Source: an uncultured bacterium
Lineage (GTDB): Bacteria > Bacillota > Clostridia > Lachnospirales > Lachnospiraceae
Assembly (NCBI GenBank): GCA_905214875.1
Contig: CAJMNR010000059.1
Span: forward strand, 1 to 17,127
Length of the DNA: 17,127 nucleotides
Direction: 5' to 3'
Below, in pieces: positions 9,027 through 16,187 of the stretch (position 1 is its first letter; the number at the start of each line of letters is the position of its first letter). Both the position numbers and the translations under genes were made by a program. Under the pieces are notes generated by a model. That model was not told where the DNA came from. It saw nothing but the letters and a program-made list of their open reading frames with translations, and searched no databases.

Positions 9027-11858
9027 ATGTTAGATATGTTTATGGACAAGCTGAAAAGCATTTGTAAATCTAGAATGATGCCGGTTACGGTAGTTTACTT
9101 AGTACTAGTTGGTGCACTTGTCGTTCGTTTATTCCAGCTTCAGATTGTGCAAGGGCAGGAATATGAGCAGTCGTTTACGAAGACAACGACGAAAGAGCGA
9201 GTAGTTGAAGCGACAAGAGGTAATATCTATGATGCAAAAGGAAGATTATTAGCGTATAACGTATTATCTTATAATGTTACATTTCTAGATACTGGTGATT
9301 ATACCGATAGCGAGACATTAAATGCAAAGATTCATCAAATCATTCAGCTGATTGAAAACAATGGCGACAAATTAAATATTGATTTTAATTTAAAAATCGA
9401 TGACAAAGGAAATATTTCTTTTGACGGTTCTGAAAATGAAATATTACGCTTTAAGAGAGATGTTTATGCACATAAATCATTAGACGAGCTTACTGAAGAA
9501 GAAAAGGCAACAACTGCTGAAGAAGTATTTGAACACTTAAGAAACTCTAAAGCTAAGAACAGCATAACATTTAATATCGATTCTAGTTATTCTAAAAAGG
9601 ATGCGTATAAGATTATGTCTGTGCGTTATGCAATGTATCTTAATAATTATACGAAATATAATCCGTTAGAGATTGCTACAAATGTTAATGATAATACTGT
9701 AGCGGCAATCAAAGAATATTCTGGTGATATTTCTGGTTTAGATATAGAATCTACGACAACAAGAGAATACGCCAGTGAATATGCATATTCCATGGCGCAA
9801 ATCCTTGGATATACAGGAAAAATAAGCGAAGATGCTTATAAAGAATTGGACGAGAGTGGAAAGGCAGATGGCTATTCAAAAGATGACCAGGTTGGTAAGA
9901 CTGGTATAGAATATCAATATGAGTCCACGCTTCATGGTAAGAATGGAGCTGAAAAAGTCCAAGTTAGCCAAAGTAATCGAGTTGTTTCCGTTGAACAGAG
10001 TAAAGCAGCTACTGCAGGAAAAGATGTTCATTTGTCTATCGATGCAGAACTTCAAAATGTTGCATATAGCATGGTAGAAAAAGAATTAGCATCTATCTTG
10101 CTAACAAAGATTACTCCAAGCAATAAGACAAAAGTTACGGTTAACGGAAGTGACGATATTCTAATACCGATCAATGCGGTATATTTCGCACTGCTTGATA
10201 ATGGGGTAATTGATATCTCCCATTTTACTGCAGATGATGCAACTGACATTGAGAAGGCTGTTAATGATACGTTCTTATCTGAACGTAAAAAAGTATTTAA
10301 GAACTTAAAATCCGTATTATCCTATTCAAAAGATATGAAGTATTCCAGTTTAAGTGAAACGGAAAAAGAATACATTGACTATATCTATAAGATGTTAGTA
10401 AAGAATAATGTATTGTTAAGTTCTAATTTTAATAACATTGGTGATTCAAAATATCAAGATTATGTTGATAATAAGATTAGTCTTGGAGAATTTCTAAAAC
10501 ATGCATTAAGCCAGGATAACTGGGTAGATCGTACTGTATTTAGTAAGGCAGATGAGTTCTATGACTCGGAAGAAATCTATAACAAATTACTAGATTATAT
10601 CATTGAAGAATTATCCGATGATACGGAATTTAGTAAGATGGTTTACAAGGTTTTAGTGTATGATGGAAAAATCCAGCCAAGACAAATTTGTCTTTTATTA
10701 TTTGATCAAAATGTGATAAAATATAATCAGAAAGATTATTCAGCACTTCAGAATGGAACGAAATCAGCATATTCGTTTATGCGTGCTAAAATTGAAAACT
10801 TAGAGATAACGCCTGGACAATTAGCGCTTGATCCTTGTTCTGGTTCAGTCGTAATTACAGATCCGAATACAGGTAAAGTACAAGCTATGGTAAGTTATCC
10901 AGGATATGATAATAATAAGTTAGCCAATAAGATCGATTCCGATTATTATAGCTATTTGACACAAACAGATTCTTATCCATTATTAAACCGTGCAATCCAG
11001 CAGAAGACAGCACCAGGTTCTACTTATAAGATGATTTCCTCGATTGCATCCTTAGAAGAAGGCATTTATAGTGTAAATCAAGTGGTAAATGACCCAGGTT
11101 CCTTTGATAAGATTTCTCCTGCTCCAAAATGTTGGAAGAAGTCAGGCCATGGTAACCTTAATGTAATTAAGGCAATTGAAGTATCGTGTAACGTATACTA
11201 CTACAATGTAGCATATCAGCTTGGACAATCCGGTGGAAGATTTGTGAATTCTGTTGCACTTAAGAAGTTAAACAGCTATGCAGCACAATTTGGATTTGGA
11301 AAAGAGTCTGGTGTTGAATTACCAAATGAATCTAAAAATACAATGTCAGATACACAAGGAATTCAATCTGCAATCGGTCAAGGTACGAACAACTTTAATC
11401 CTATTAACTTAGCTAAATATGTTACAGGACTTGCAAACAGTGGAACAGTTTATAATATGTCAATTATCAAAGACACAGATCCTGTTGTCGACAACCAAAT
11501 TGAGATAAAAAATTCAACTTGGAATGCTATACATGAAGGTATGTACCGCGTAGTGAATAGTGCTTCTAGTAGTTACAAGTCATATTATAAAGATTTAGAT
11601 GTTAAGGTATCTGGTAAGACAGGTACGGCACAGGAGAACAAAAATCGTCCTGACCATGCATTGTTTGTCTCTTATGCGCCAAGTGAGAACCCAGAGGTAA
11701 CAATGTCTGTTGTTATTCCAAATGGATACACATCTGTTAATGCAGCTAAATTAGCATCTGAAATCTATAAGTACTATTTTGCTGATGATACTAAGAAAAA
11801 AGAGCTGAAAGAAAAAGATGTCAAAGTATCTGGAAATACTGGAATGTCACATGACTAA
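9027..11858 (+). CDS. mrdA: Penicillin-binding protein 2 (transpeptidase) with a large insert
   Basis: This class B PBP cross-links peptidoglycan during elongation. The 943-residue protein, far longer than the 630-720 of typical PBP2, has a transmembrane helix at about 19-36 and the dimerisation-domain motif RGNIYD from residue 64. The transpeptidase domain has catalytic Ser665 in STYK (665-668), SCN at 720-722 and KTG at 864-866, so all three active-site motifs are intact. Two regions account for the extra length: a long segment in the N-terminal domain (about 90-240), and about 245 residues between ELQNVAYSMVEKELA (ending at 355) and LDPCSGSVVITDPNTG (starting at 601). The latter is rich in Lys, Asp, Ser and Tyr. 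The gene begins immediately after the mreD stop. The AGGAAGGAG site lies inside mreD. Confidence 0.96.
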   Translation: MLDMFMDKLKSICKSRMMPVTVVYLVLVGALVVRLFQLQIVQGQEYEQSFTKTTTKERVVEATRGNIYDAKGRLLAYNVLSYNVTFLDTGDYTDSETLNAKIHQIIQLIENNGDKLNIDFNLKIDDKGNISFDGSENEILRFKRDVYAHKSLDELTEEEKATTAEEVFEHLRNSKAKNSITFNIDSSYSKKDAYKIMSVRYAMYLNNYTKYNPLEIATNVNDNTVAAIKEYSGDISGLDIESTTTREYASEYAYSMAQILGYTGKISEDAYKELDESGKADGYSKDDQVGKTGIEYQYESTLHGKNGAEKVQVSQSNRVVSVEQSKAATAGKDVHLSIDAELQNVAYSMVEKELASILLTKITPSNKTKVTVNGSDDILIPINAVYFALLDNGVIDISHFTADDATDIEKAVNDTFLSERKKVFKNLKSVLSYSKDMKYSSLSETEKEYIDYIYKMLVKNNVLLSSNFNNIGDSKYQDYVDNKISLGEFLKHALSQDNWVDRTVFSKADEFYDSEEIYNKLLDYIIEELSDDTEFSKMVYKVLVYDGKIQPRQICLLLFDQNVIKYNQKDYSALQNGTKSAYSFMRAKIENLEITPGQLALDPCSGSVVITDPNTGKVQAMVSYPGYDNNKLANKIDSDYYSYLTQTDSYPLLNRAIQQKTAPGSTYKMISSIASLEEGIYSVNQVVNDPGSFDKISPAPKCWKKSGHGNLNVIKAIEVSCNVYYYNVAYQLGQSGGRFVNSVALKKLNSYAAQFGFGKESGVELPNESKNTMSDTQGIQSAIGQGTNNFNPINLAKYVTGLANSGTVYNMSIIKDTDPVVDNQIEIKNSTWNAIHEGMYRVVNSASSSYKSYYKDLDVKVSGKTGTAQENKNRPDHALFVSYAPSENPEVTMSVVIPNGYTSVNAAKLASEIYKYYFADDTKKKELKEKDVKVSGNTGMSHD

Positions 11859-11872
11859 TAAATAACACATTT

Positions 11873-11906
11873 CGCACCCATTAAGGAGAAATCCTTACGG
11901 GTTGCG
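11873..11906 (+). promoter_or_regulatory. GAAA-tetraloop hairpin between PBP2 and minC
   Basis: TAAGGA (11882-11887) and TCCTTA (11892-11897) form a perfect six-pair stem closed by a GAAA tetraloop. Flanking CGCACCC and GGGTTGCG extend it, with one bulged T and a small internal loop. No T run follows closely, so it is not a standard terminator. A TATAAT sits at 11913-11918 but lacks a good -35 element. It may be a processing site or attenuator at the mre/min boundary; its function is inferred only from position. Confidence 0.45.
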
Positions 11907-11956
11907 TATGTTTATAATATTCTACAAAAGTAGATTATCTCATATAGGAGGTAAGA

Positions 11957-12625
11957 ATGAACCATTCAGTCATAATTAAAGGAACAAAGTCAGGAATTAT
12001 TGTCGTTCTTGATGATAAACTCACATTTGAAGAATTAAAGCCACTAATTGCTGAGAAGTTTAGTGAGTCAAGAAAGTTTTTAGGAAATGCAAAAGTGGCT
12101 ATTTCTTTCGAAGGTAGAGAGCTATCTACAGAAGAAGAAAGAGAAATATTAATTATCATTTCTGAAAATTCAGATTTGGAAGTGCTATGTATCGTTTCTA
12201 ACGATGAGAAAGCAGAAGAAAGATTTAAACAATCTCTAAACGATAAACTTTTAGCATTAAGCTCAAGTACAGGCCAGTTTTATAAAGGTAATTTACGATC
12301 AGGACAAGCACTTGAAGTTGAAACTAGTATAATTATTATTGGGGATGTCAATCCGGGAGCGAAGATCGTTTCTAAAGGGAATGTTGTTATTTTAGGAAGC
12401 TTAAAGGGAAATGTATTCGCAGGTGCTGCTGGAAATGAGAATGCATTTGTAGTTGCATTAGATATGCAGCCAATGCAGATCAGAATCGCCGATATAATTG
12501 GTAGATCACCAGATAAACCTAAGAAAGATTCAGTAAAAGAGCCAAAAATCGCTTTTATTGATGAAGGTAATATTTACATCGAGCCATTGACGAAAGATGT
12601 AATTAATGATATTAATTTATATTAA
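11957..12625 (+). CDS. minC: Septum site-determining protein MinC
   Basis: MinC blocks FtsZ ring assembly away from midcell when recruited to the membrane by MinD. The 222-residue protein has a variable N-terminal FtsZ-inhibiting domain (IIKGTKSGIIVVLDDKLTFEELKPLIAEKF) and a C-terminal beta-helix domain with the family hallmark GDVNPGAKIVSKGNVVILGS followed by GNVFAGAAGNENAFVVALDM, the MinD-binding surface. A perfect AGGAGG precedes the ATG. It is the first gene of minCDE and follows PBP2 with a 98-base gap that holds a hairpin, so it may be cotranscribed with mre genes, or partly independent of them. Confidence 0.96.
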   Translation: MNHSVIIKGTKSGIIVVLDDKLTFEELKPLIAEKFSESRKFLGNAKVAISFEGRELSTEEEREILIIISENSDLEVLCIVSNDEKAEERFKQSLNDKLLALSSSTGQFYKGNLRSGQALEVETSIIIIGDVNPGAKIVSKGNVVILGSLKGNVFAGAAGNENAFVVALDMQPMQIRIADIIGRSPDKPKKDSVKEPKIAFIDEGNIYIEPLTKDVINDINLY

Positions 12626-12655
12626 CACTATATTTAATTGTTTGGAGGATGCAAA

Positions 12656-13447
12656 ATGGGTGAAGTAATAGTTGTAACTTCTGGTAAGGGTGGCGTTGGT
12701 AAAACAACGACTACAGCTAACGTTGGAACAGGCTTAGCAAAGCTTAATAAAAAAGTAGTTTTAATCGATACAGATATCGGGTTAAGAAACTTGGATGTCG
12801 TAATGGGTCTTGAAAATAGAATAGTCTATAATTTAGTAGATGTAGTTGAAGGTAACTGTCGTATTAAACAAGCGTTAATCAAGGACAAACGTTATCCAAA
12901 CTTATTTCTTTTACCATCCGCTCAGACAAGAGATAAGAATGCAGTATCTCCTGAGCAAATGAAAAAATTAGCAGATGAATTAAGAGAAGATTTTGATTAT
13001 ATCTTAATGGATTGCCCTGCAGGTATTGAGCAAGGATTTTTAAATGCAATTGCTGGAGCTGATAGCGCATTAGTTGTTACAACACCAGAGGTTTCAGCTG
13101 TTAGGGATGCTGACCGTATTATCGGATTACTTGATTCTCATGATATTAAGAATACGCATTTGATTGTTAACCGCTTACGTACCGATATGGTAAAACGAGG
13201 AGATATGATGTCAGCGGATGACGTTGTAGAAATCCTTGCAATTGACTTAATCGGCGTAGTGCCTGATGATGAAAACATCGTCGTTTCTACAAATCAAGGT
13301 GAACCATTAGTTGGTACTGATGCATTAGCAGGAAAAGCTTATATGAATATTTGTAGAAGAATTGTAGGGGAAGAAGTTCCTTTACTAGATTTAAATGTGA
13401 AGTCTGGTCTTATGAGCAGATTAGCAAATCTATTAAAGAAGAACTAA
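12656..13447 (+). CDS. minD: Septum site-determining ATPase MinD
   Basis: MinD is a membrane-binding ATPase that carries MinC to the membrane and is released by MinE. The deviant Walker A motif KGGVGKTT is at residues 11-18, with the signature lysine at 11. DTDIGLRNLD and the Walker B region ILMDCPAG follow. The C-terminus (SGLMSRLANLLKKN) is the amphipathic membrane-targeting helix. I chose the ATG at 12656 (263 residues) because GGAGG at 12644-12648 is seven bases upstream. The in-frame TTG at 12638 would place the ribosome binding site inside the coding region and add residues not found in the family. Confidence 0.97.
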   Translation: MGEVIVVTSGKGGVGKTTTTANVGTGLAKLNKKVVLIDTDIGLRNLDVVMGLENRIVYNLVDVVEGNCRIKQALIKDKRYPNLFLLPSAQTRDKNAVSPEQMKKLADELREDFDYILMDCPAGIEQGFLNAIAGADSALVVTTPEVSAVRDADRIIGLLDSHDIKNTHLIVNRLRTDMVKRGDMMSADDVVEILAIDLIGVVPDDENIVVSTNQGEPLVGTDALAGKAYMNICRRIVGEEVPLLDLNVKSGLMSRLANLLKKN

Positions 13448-13462
13448 GGAGGGTAATTAAGT

Positions 13463-13738
13463 ATGAGTTTAGCAGATTTCTTTAAAAAGAAAGCATCTGG
13501 TAACGTTGCGAAAGACAGACTGAAATTAGTTTTAGTTTCTGATCGCGCCAATTGCTCGCCAGAAATCATGGAACAGATTAAAAATGATATTATCCAGGTG
13601 ATTTCAAAATATATTGAAATAGACACTACCGGCCTAGACATTAAGATTACGCAGACGGAATCCGAAGGTAATAATGGTACGGTGCCAGCACTGTTCGCCA
13701 ATATTCCAATCAAGGATATCAAAGCTGGTAAAAAATAA
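13463..13738 (+). CDS. minE: Cell division topological specificity factor MinE
   Basis: MinE stimulates MinD ATPase and restricts MinCD inhibition to the poles. The 91-residue protein has the expected N-terminal membrane-binding and MinD-contact segment (SLADFFKKKASGNVAKDRLKLVLVSDR in two parts), then the dimerising topological-specificity domain (SPEIMEQIKNDIIQVISKYIEID). Its length is typical. Having MinE rather than only DivIVA implies an oscillating or MinE-regulated Min system, as in several Clostridia. The AAGGAGGG ribosome binding site is strong and lies 15 bases after minD. No rho-independent terminator is visible after the stop; a structured region begins about 95 bases downstream. 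Confidence 0.96.
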   Translation: MSLADFFKKKASGNVAKDRLKLVLVSDRANCSPEIMEQIKNDIIQVISKYIEIDTTGLDIKITQTESEGNNGTVPALFANIPIKDIKAGKK

Positions 13739-13832
13739 GAAAGAGTAGGTGTCAATCTGGCGTTTATTCGTTCCATTTCTCTATACTTATGTGTCATTCT
13801 GATTCCAACATCAATTTAAAATTAAATAGTAA

Positions 13833-14044
13833 TACTTGTGAAGCGTTTTGCAAGTAAAACATTTTGTTCTGGCTGTTTGTTTACACGGCTAATGAACATA
13901 AAAGCCAAAGGAATACAGCGTTTTTACCCGAAAACAACATTCTTTTGGTAGAAACAGCGGCCAGAACAAACTTTGAAAAAGCCATAGATTGTTTACGTAT
14001 TTTAATGCATACGTATGCTTTTACTATGGGCAAAGTACAAGATA
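13833..14044 (+). ncRNA. Candidate structured RNA (rod-like, about 210 nt) between minE and mgsA
   Basis: There is no credible gene here, but nested complementary segments span the region. CTTGT (13835-13839) pairs with ACAAG (14037-14041), TTTTGC (13846-13851) with GCAAAG (14030-14035), AGTAAAA (13853-13859) with TTTTACT (14019-14025), TTTGTTCTGGC (13863-13873) with GCCAGAACAAA (13960-13970), TGTTT (13874-13878) with AAACA (13952-13956), CCAAAGGAAT (13905-13914) with ATTCTTTTGG (13939-13948, one G-U), and GTTTT (13920-13924) with AAAAC (13931-13935). A side hairpin TACGTAT/ATACGTA (13994-14015) sits in the 3' strand. CCATAG (13982) with CTATGG (14024) offers a mutually exclusive alternative. 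The rod shape, size and side hairpin recall 6S RNA, but I cannot confirm a family. No clear promoter or T-run terminator was found. The strand is assumed from the neighbours. Confidence 0.42.
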
Positions 14045-14087
14045 CCAATGATACCTTTTAGTTTTAGCAGGACTAAAAGGTTGGTAT
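14042..14087 (+). promoter_or_regulatory. Strong hairpin in the presumed mgsA leader
   Basis: ATACCAA (14042-14048) pairs with TTGGTAT (14081-14087), and CCTTTTAGT (14054-14062) pairs with ACTAAAAGG (14072-14080): sixteen pairs with one five-base bulge and a nine-base loop. It is followed by A-rich, not T-rich, sequence, so it is not a + strand terminator. GATACC occurs twice (14041 and 14050), offering an alternative pairing with the 3' GGTAT. It lies 33 bases before the mgsA ATG and could be a leader element; its role is inferred. Confidence 0.5.
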
Positions 14088-14120
14088 AAAACAAAAAAAT
14101 TAACGTTAGGGGGTAATACA

Positions 14121-14516
14121 ATGAATATTGGTTTAGTTGCGCACGATGCGAAGAAGAAATTAATGCAAAATTTCTGTATTGCTTATAGAGCAATTTTAAG
14201 CAAAAATGACTTATATGCTACAGGGACTACAGGACGTTTAATTGAAGAAGTCACAAACCTTTCTGTTCATAAGTATTTAGCTGGTCATTTGGGTGGACAA
14301 CAACAACTAGGCGCTCAAATTGAACACAATCAAATAGATATGGTAATCTTCTTAAGAGACCCATTATCTCCAAAATCTCATGAACCAGACGTTAACAGTG
14401 TTGTCCAATTATGTGATACACATAACATTCCTCTAGCAACCAATTTAGCGACTGCAGAGTTATTGATCAAAGCTCTTGATCGCGGTGATTTAGATTGGAG
14501 AGAAATTTTTAAATAA
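14121..14516 (+). CDS. mgsA: Methylglyoxal synthase, with catalytic Asp replaced by Gln
   Basis: MgsA converts dihydroxyacetone phosphate to methylglyoxal and phosphate, a glycolytic bypass. The 131-residue protein aligns over its whole length with the Bacillus and E. coli enzymes. VAHD is at 6-9 (His8 matches E. coli His19), the phosphate-binding YATGTTG is at 32-38, RDPLSPKSHEPDV spans 79-91 (Asp80, His87 and Asp90 match Asp91, His98 and Asp101), and ATNLATAE lies near the end. The one striking departure is GGQQQ at 58-62 where E. coli and Bacillus have GGDQQ. Gln60, codon CAA at 14298, occupies the position of the catalytic base Asp71. Activity may therefore be low, altered or rescued by another residue. 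An AGGGGG-like ribosome binding site precedes the ATG. The carboxypeptidase gene follows 21 bases later. Confidence 0.92.
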   Translation: MNIGLVAHDAKKKLMQNFCIAYRAILSKNDLYATGTTGRLIEEVTNLSVHKYLAGHLGGQQQLGAQIEHNQIDMVIFLRDPLSPKSHEPDVNSVVQLCDTHNIPLATNLATAELLIKALDRGDLDWREIFK

Positions 14517-14537
14517 CAAATGTGAAAAGGGGCTTCT

Positions 14538-15494
14538 ATGAACAAAAAAATTCTATGTATCTTACTTAGTTTAACAGTATTCATCTCTGGATGTTCATCG
14601 GCTGACCCTGACATTATTAGCTATCAGTCAAACGAAACCAAGACGGTTAGTTTGACTGAAGATACACAAGAAGATTTATTTTCAAACAAGTTAGCAGTAG
14701 TTGATGAGAACAAACAGGATTCCAAAGACAGCACGATGACTTCAAGTGCATCTATCTTAGTAGATAGATCTACGAAGGAAGTGCTCTATGCGAATAATGT
14801 GTTTGAAAGACTATATCCGGCCAGCCTGACAAAGCTAGCAACTGCTTTGATGGTATTTCGATACGGCAATCTAGATGATATAGTTACAATTAGTTATGAT
14901 GCTTCCCACATTACAGAGCCTGGTGCTAAGTTATGTGGTTTTAGTGAAGGAGATAAAGTTTCCCTTAATACGTTGTTAAACTGTATGTTAGTGTATTCAG
15001 GAAACGATGCAGCAACAGCAATCGCAGATCATTTATTTGAAAATGAAACAACTTTTTGTGAAAAAGTAAATCAGGAATTAAAAACACTAGGTGCGACGAA
15101 TACTCATTTTGTAAATTCTCATGGTTTAGATGAGAAGGAACATTATACAACAGCTTATGACTTATATCTTATTTTTAATGCTTTATTTGAATATGATCAA
15201 TTTAAGACAATTATCAATGAAGCATCCTATAAAGCTGAGTATTCAACAAAAGACGGCAGACAGGTATTAAAATACTTTGCGAATACCAATCAGTATCTAA
15301 GCGGGCTGACAGAAGCACCAGATCATATTACCGTAATCGGCGGAAAGACTGGTACAACAGATCTTGCTGGAAACTGTTTAATCTTATATAGTACCGATGA
15401 ATCTAACAAGGAATATATCTCACTTGTCCTTAATGCAAATGGGAAAGTCGATTTATATAAACAAATGAATTATTTATTGTCTAAAATCAAGTGA
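14538..15494 (+). CDS. D-alanyl-D-alanine carboxypeptidase, putative lipoprotein
   Basis: This low-molecular-weight PBP (peptidase S11 family) removes the terminal D-Ala from peptidoglycan stem peptides outside the cell. The 318-residue protein has a hydrophobic signal peptide ending in the lipobox ISGC with Cys19, so it is probably lipid-anchored rather than held by the C-terminal amphipathic helix of DacA types. The active-site motifs are all present: S96-L-T-K99, S154-G-N156 and K270-T-G272. A low-complexity acidic spacer (about 24-68) separates the anchor from the enzyme domain. The C-terminal domain found in longer homologues is absent. AAGGGG precedes the ATG; an intrinsic terminator follows the stop by 13 bases. 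Confidence 0.94.
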   Translation: MNKKILCILLSLTVFISGCSSADPDIISYQSNETKTVSLTEDTQEDLFSNKLAVVDENKQDSKDSTMTSSASILVDRSTKEVLYANNVFERLYPASLTKLATALMVFRYGNLDDIVTISYDASHITEPGAKLCGFSEGDKVSLNTLLNCMLVYSGNDAATAIADHLFENETTFCEKVNQELKTLGATNTHFVNSHGLDEKEHYTTAYDLYLIFNALFEYDQFKTIINEASYKAEYSTKDGRQVLKYFANTNQYLSGLTEAPDHITVIGGKTGTTDLAGNCLILYSTDESNKEYISLVLNANGKVDLYKQMNYLLSKIK

Positions 15495-15507
15495 TTTAGG
15501 CAATGGA

Positions 15508-15543
15508 AAAAATAACTAAAACCATTGTGTTTTAGTTATTTTT
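15508..15543 (+). terminator. Intrinsic terminator after the carboxypeptidase gene
   Basis: AAAAATAACTAAAAC (15508-15522) pairs perfectly with GTTTTAGTTATTTTT (15529-15543), a 15-pair stem with a six-base loop (CATTGT). The 3' arm ends in T-rich sequence. The stem is A/T-rich and symmetrical, so it could also act on the opposite strand. Confidence 0.85.
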
Positions 15544-15564
15544 ATTATATACTTTTTATAGAAA

Positions 15565-15589
15565 TCCTTTCTTTTTGAAAGGAATTTTT
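15565..15589 (+). terminator. Second small hairpin with T run
   Basis: TCCTTTC (15565-15571) pairs with GAAAGGA (15577-15583) around a five-T loop, followed by ATTTTT (15584-15589). It lies in tandem after the stronger terminator and before the next gene, so it may be a backup terminator or an attenuator for the P-loop gene. Confidence 0.5.
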
Positions 15590-15631
15590 GTAACTTTAAA
15601 CATATTTCAATGTTATAAAGGAGGAGTTAGT

Positions 15632-16051
15632 ATGATTCAAATTGTTGCAGGTGAGAAAGGTAAGGGTAAGACAAAGTTATTGATTGCCAAAGCAAATGAA
15701 GATGTACAACAGATTAATGGTGCTCTTGTTTATATTGATAAAAGCAATCGCCATATGTACGAATTAAGCAATAAAATAAGACTTATAAATTCAAAGGACT
15801 ATTTTATTAAAAACGCAGATGAATTTATTGGTTTTATTTGCGGGATTATCTCTGGGAATCATGATCTTGAAAAAATCTATGTTGATAGCTTTCTTAAATT
15901 AGCGTACATATCTGAAGATAATATTGAATCTGTCTTAACAAAACTCCTTGATATATCAAATCATTTTAAAGTAGATATCGTTGTGTGTATCTCTTCCTCT
16001 AAGAAAAGTATTCCTGAAAACTTCGTTGACTCTGTAATAATTGCATTATAA
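15632..16051 (+). CDS. Small P-loop protein of unknown function
   Basis: I do not recognise a named family. The 139-residue protein begins MIQIVAGEKGKGKTKLL, a Walker A loop (GEKGKGKT at residues 7-14) right at the N-terminus. A Walker B-like strand IYVDSF follows near residues 87-92, and a further hydrophobic strand VDIVVCISSS near 115-124 could be the third core strand with a sensor-like Ser-rich turn. It lacks any other domain, so it is a minimal nucleotide-binding fold. I chose the ATG at 15632 because GGAGG at 15620-15624 is seven bases upstream; the longer frame from 15575 would run through the hairpin at 15565-15589. The gene stands alone between terminators, next to a membrane adaptor gene. 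Nucleotide binding is well supported; the function is unknown. Confidence 0.8.
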   Translation: MIQIVAGEKGKGKTKLLIAKANEDVQQINGALVYIDKSNRHMYELSNKIRLINSKDYFIKNADEFIGFICGIISGNHDLEKIYVDSFLKLAYISEDNIESVLTKLLDISNHFKVDIVVCISSSKKSIPENFVDSVIIAL

Positions 16052-16110
16052 AGATGTAGTATCATATACCGTAAGAGTGGAATTTTAGGATTAAATGTAA
16101 TAATAAGAAC

Positions 16111-16150
16111 AAAAAAGGACATTACCTTTGTTTAAGTAATGTCCTTTTTT
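16111..16150. terminator. Bidirectional intrinsic terminator between convergent genes
   Basis: AAAAAAGGACATTAC (16111-16125) pairs perfectly with GTAATGTCCTTTTTT (16136-16150), a 15-pair stem with a ten-base loop. The A run on one side and T run on the other make it function on both strands, which fits the convergent P-loop gene (+) and DUF378 gene (-). Confidence 0.92.
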
Positions 16151-16187
16151 GATTTACGCGACAACGAGAAGCGCGTGTACTGTCTCG

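Noticed and set aside
12638..12655. TTG start for minD giving 269 residues
   Set aside because: The TTG lies before the strong GGAGG site, and the extra residues are not part of MinD. The ATG at 12656 has correct spacing and gives the standard N-terminus.
14009..14018. CATACGTATG-like palindrome considered as a repressor operator
   Set aside because: It is a short AT-rich palindrome without a second copy or promoter context, and it overlaps the 3' arm of a hairpin in the RNA candidate.
13864..14061. 65-codon open frame between minE and mgsA
   Set aside because: It starts at TTG with no ribosome binding site, its protein shows no domain or membrane pattern, and its bases are explained better by the extended inverted complementarity of the RNA candidate.
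14042..14087. Hairpin before mgsA considered as a terminator of minE transcription
   Set aside because: The bases that follow are A-rich rather than T-rich on the + strand, and on the - strand no T run follows the stem either.
15575..15631. Upstream start for the P-loop gene
   Set aside because: The extension begins inside a terminator-like hairpin with no ribosome binding site, and the Walker A motif sits naturally near the start from 15632.
16157..16187. GC-rich imperfect hairpin downstream of the DUF378 gene
   Set aside because: Only about six pairs with bulges can form, and the strong bidirectional terminator just beyond it explains transcript ending.
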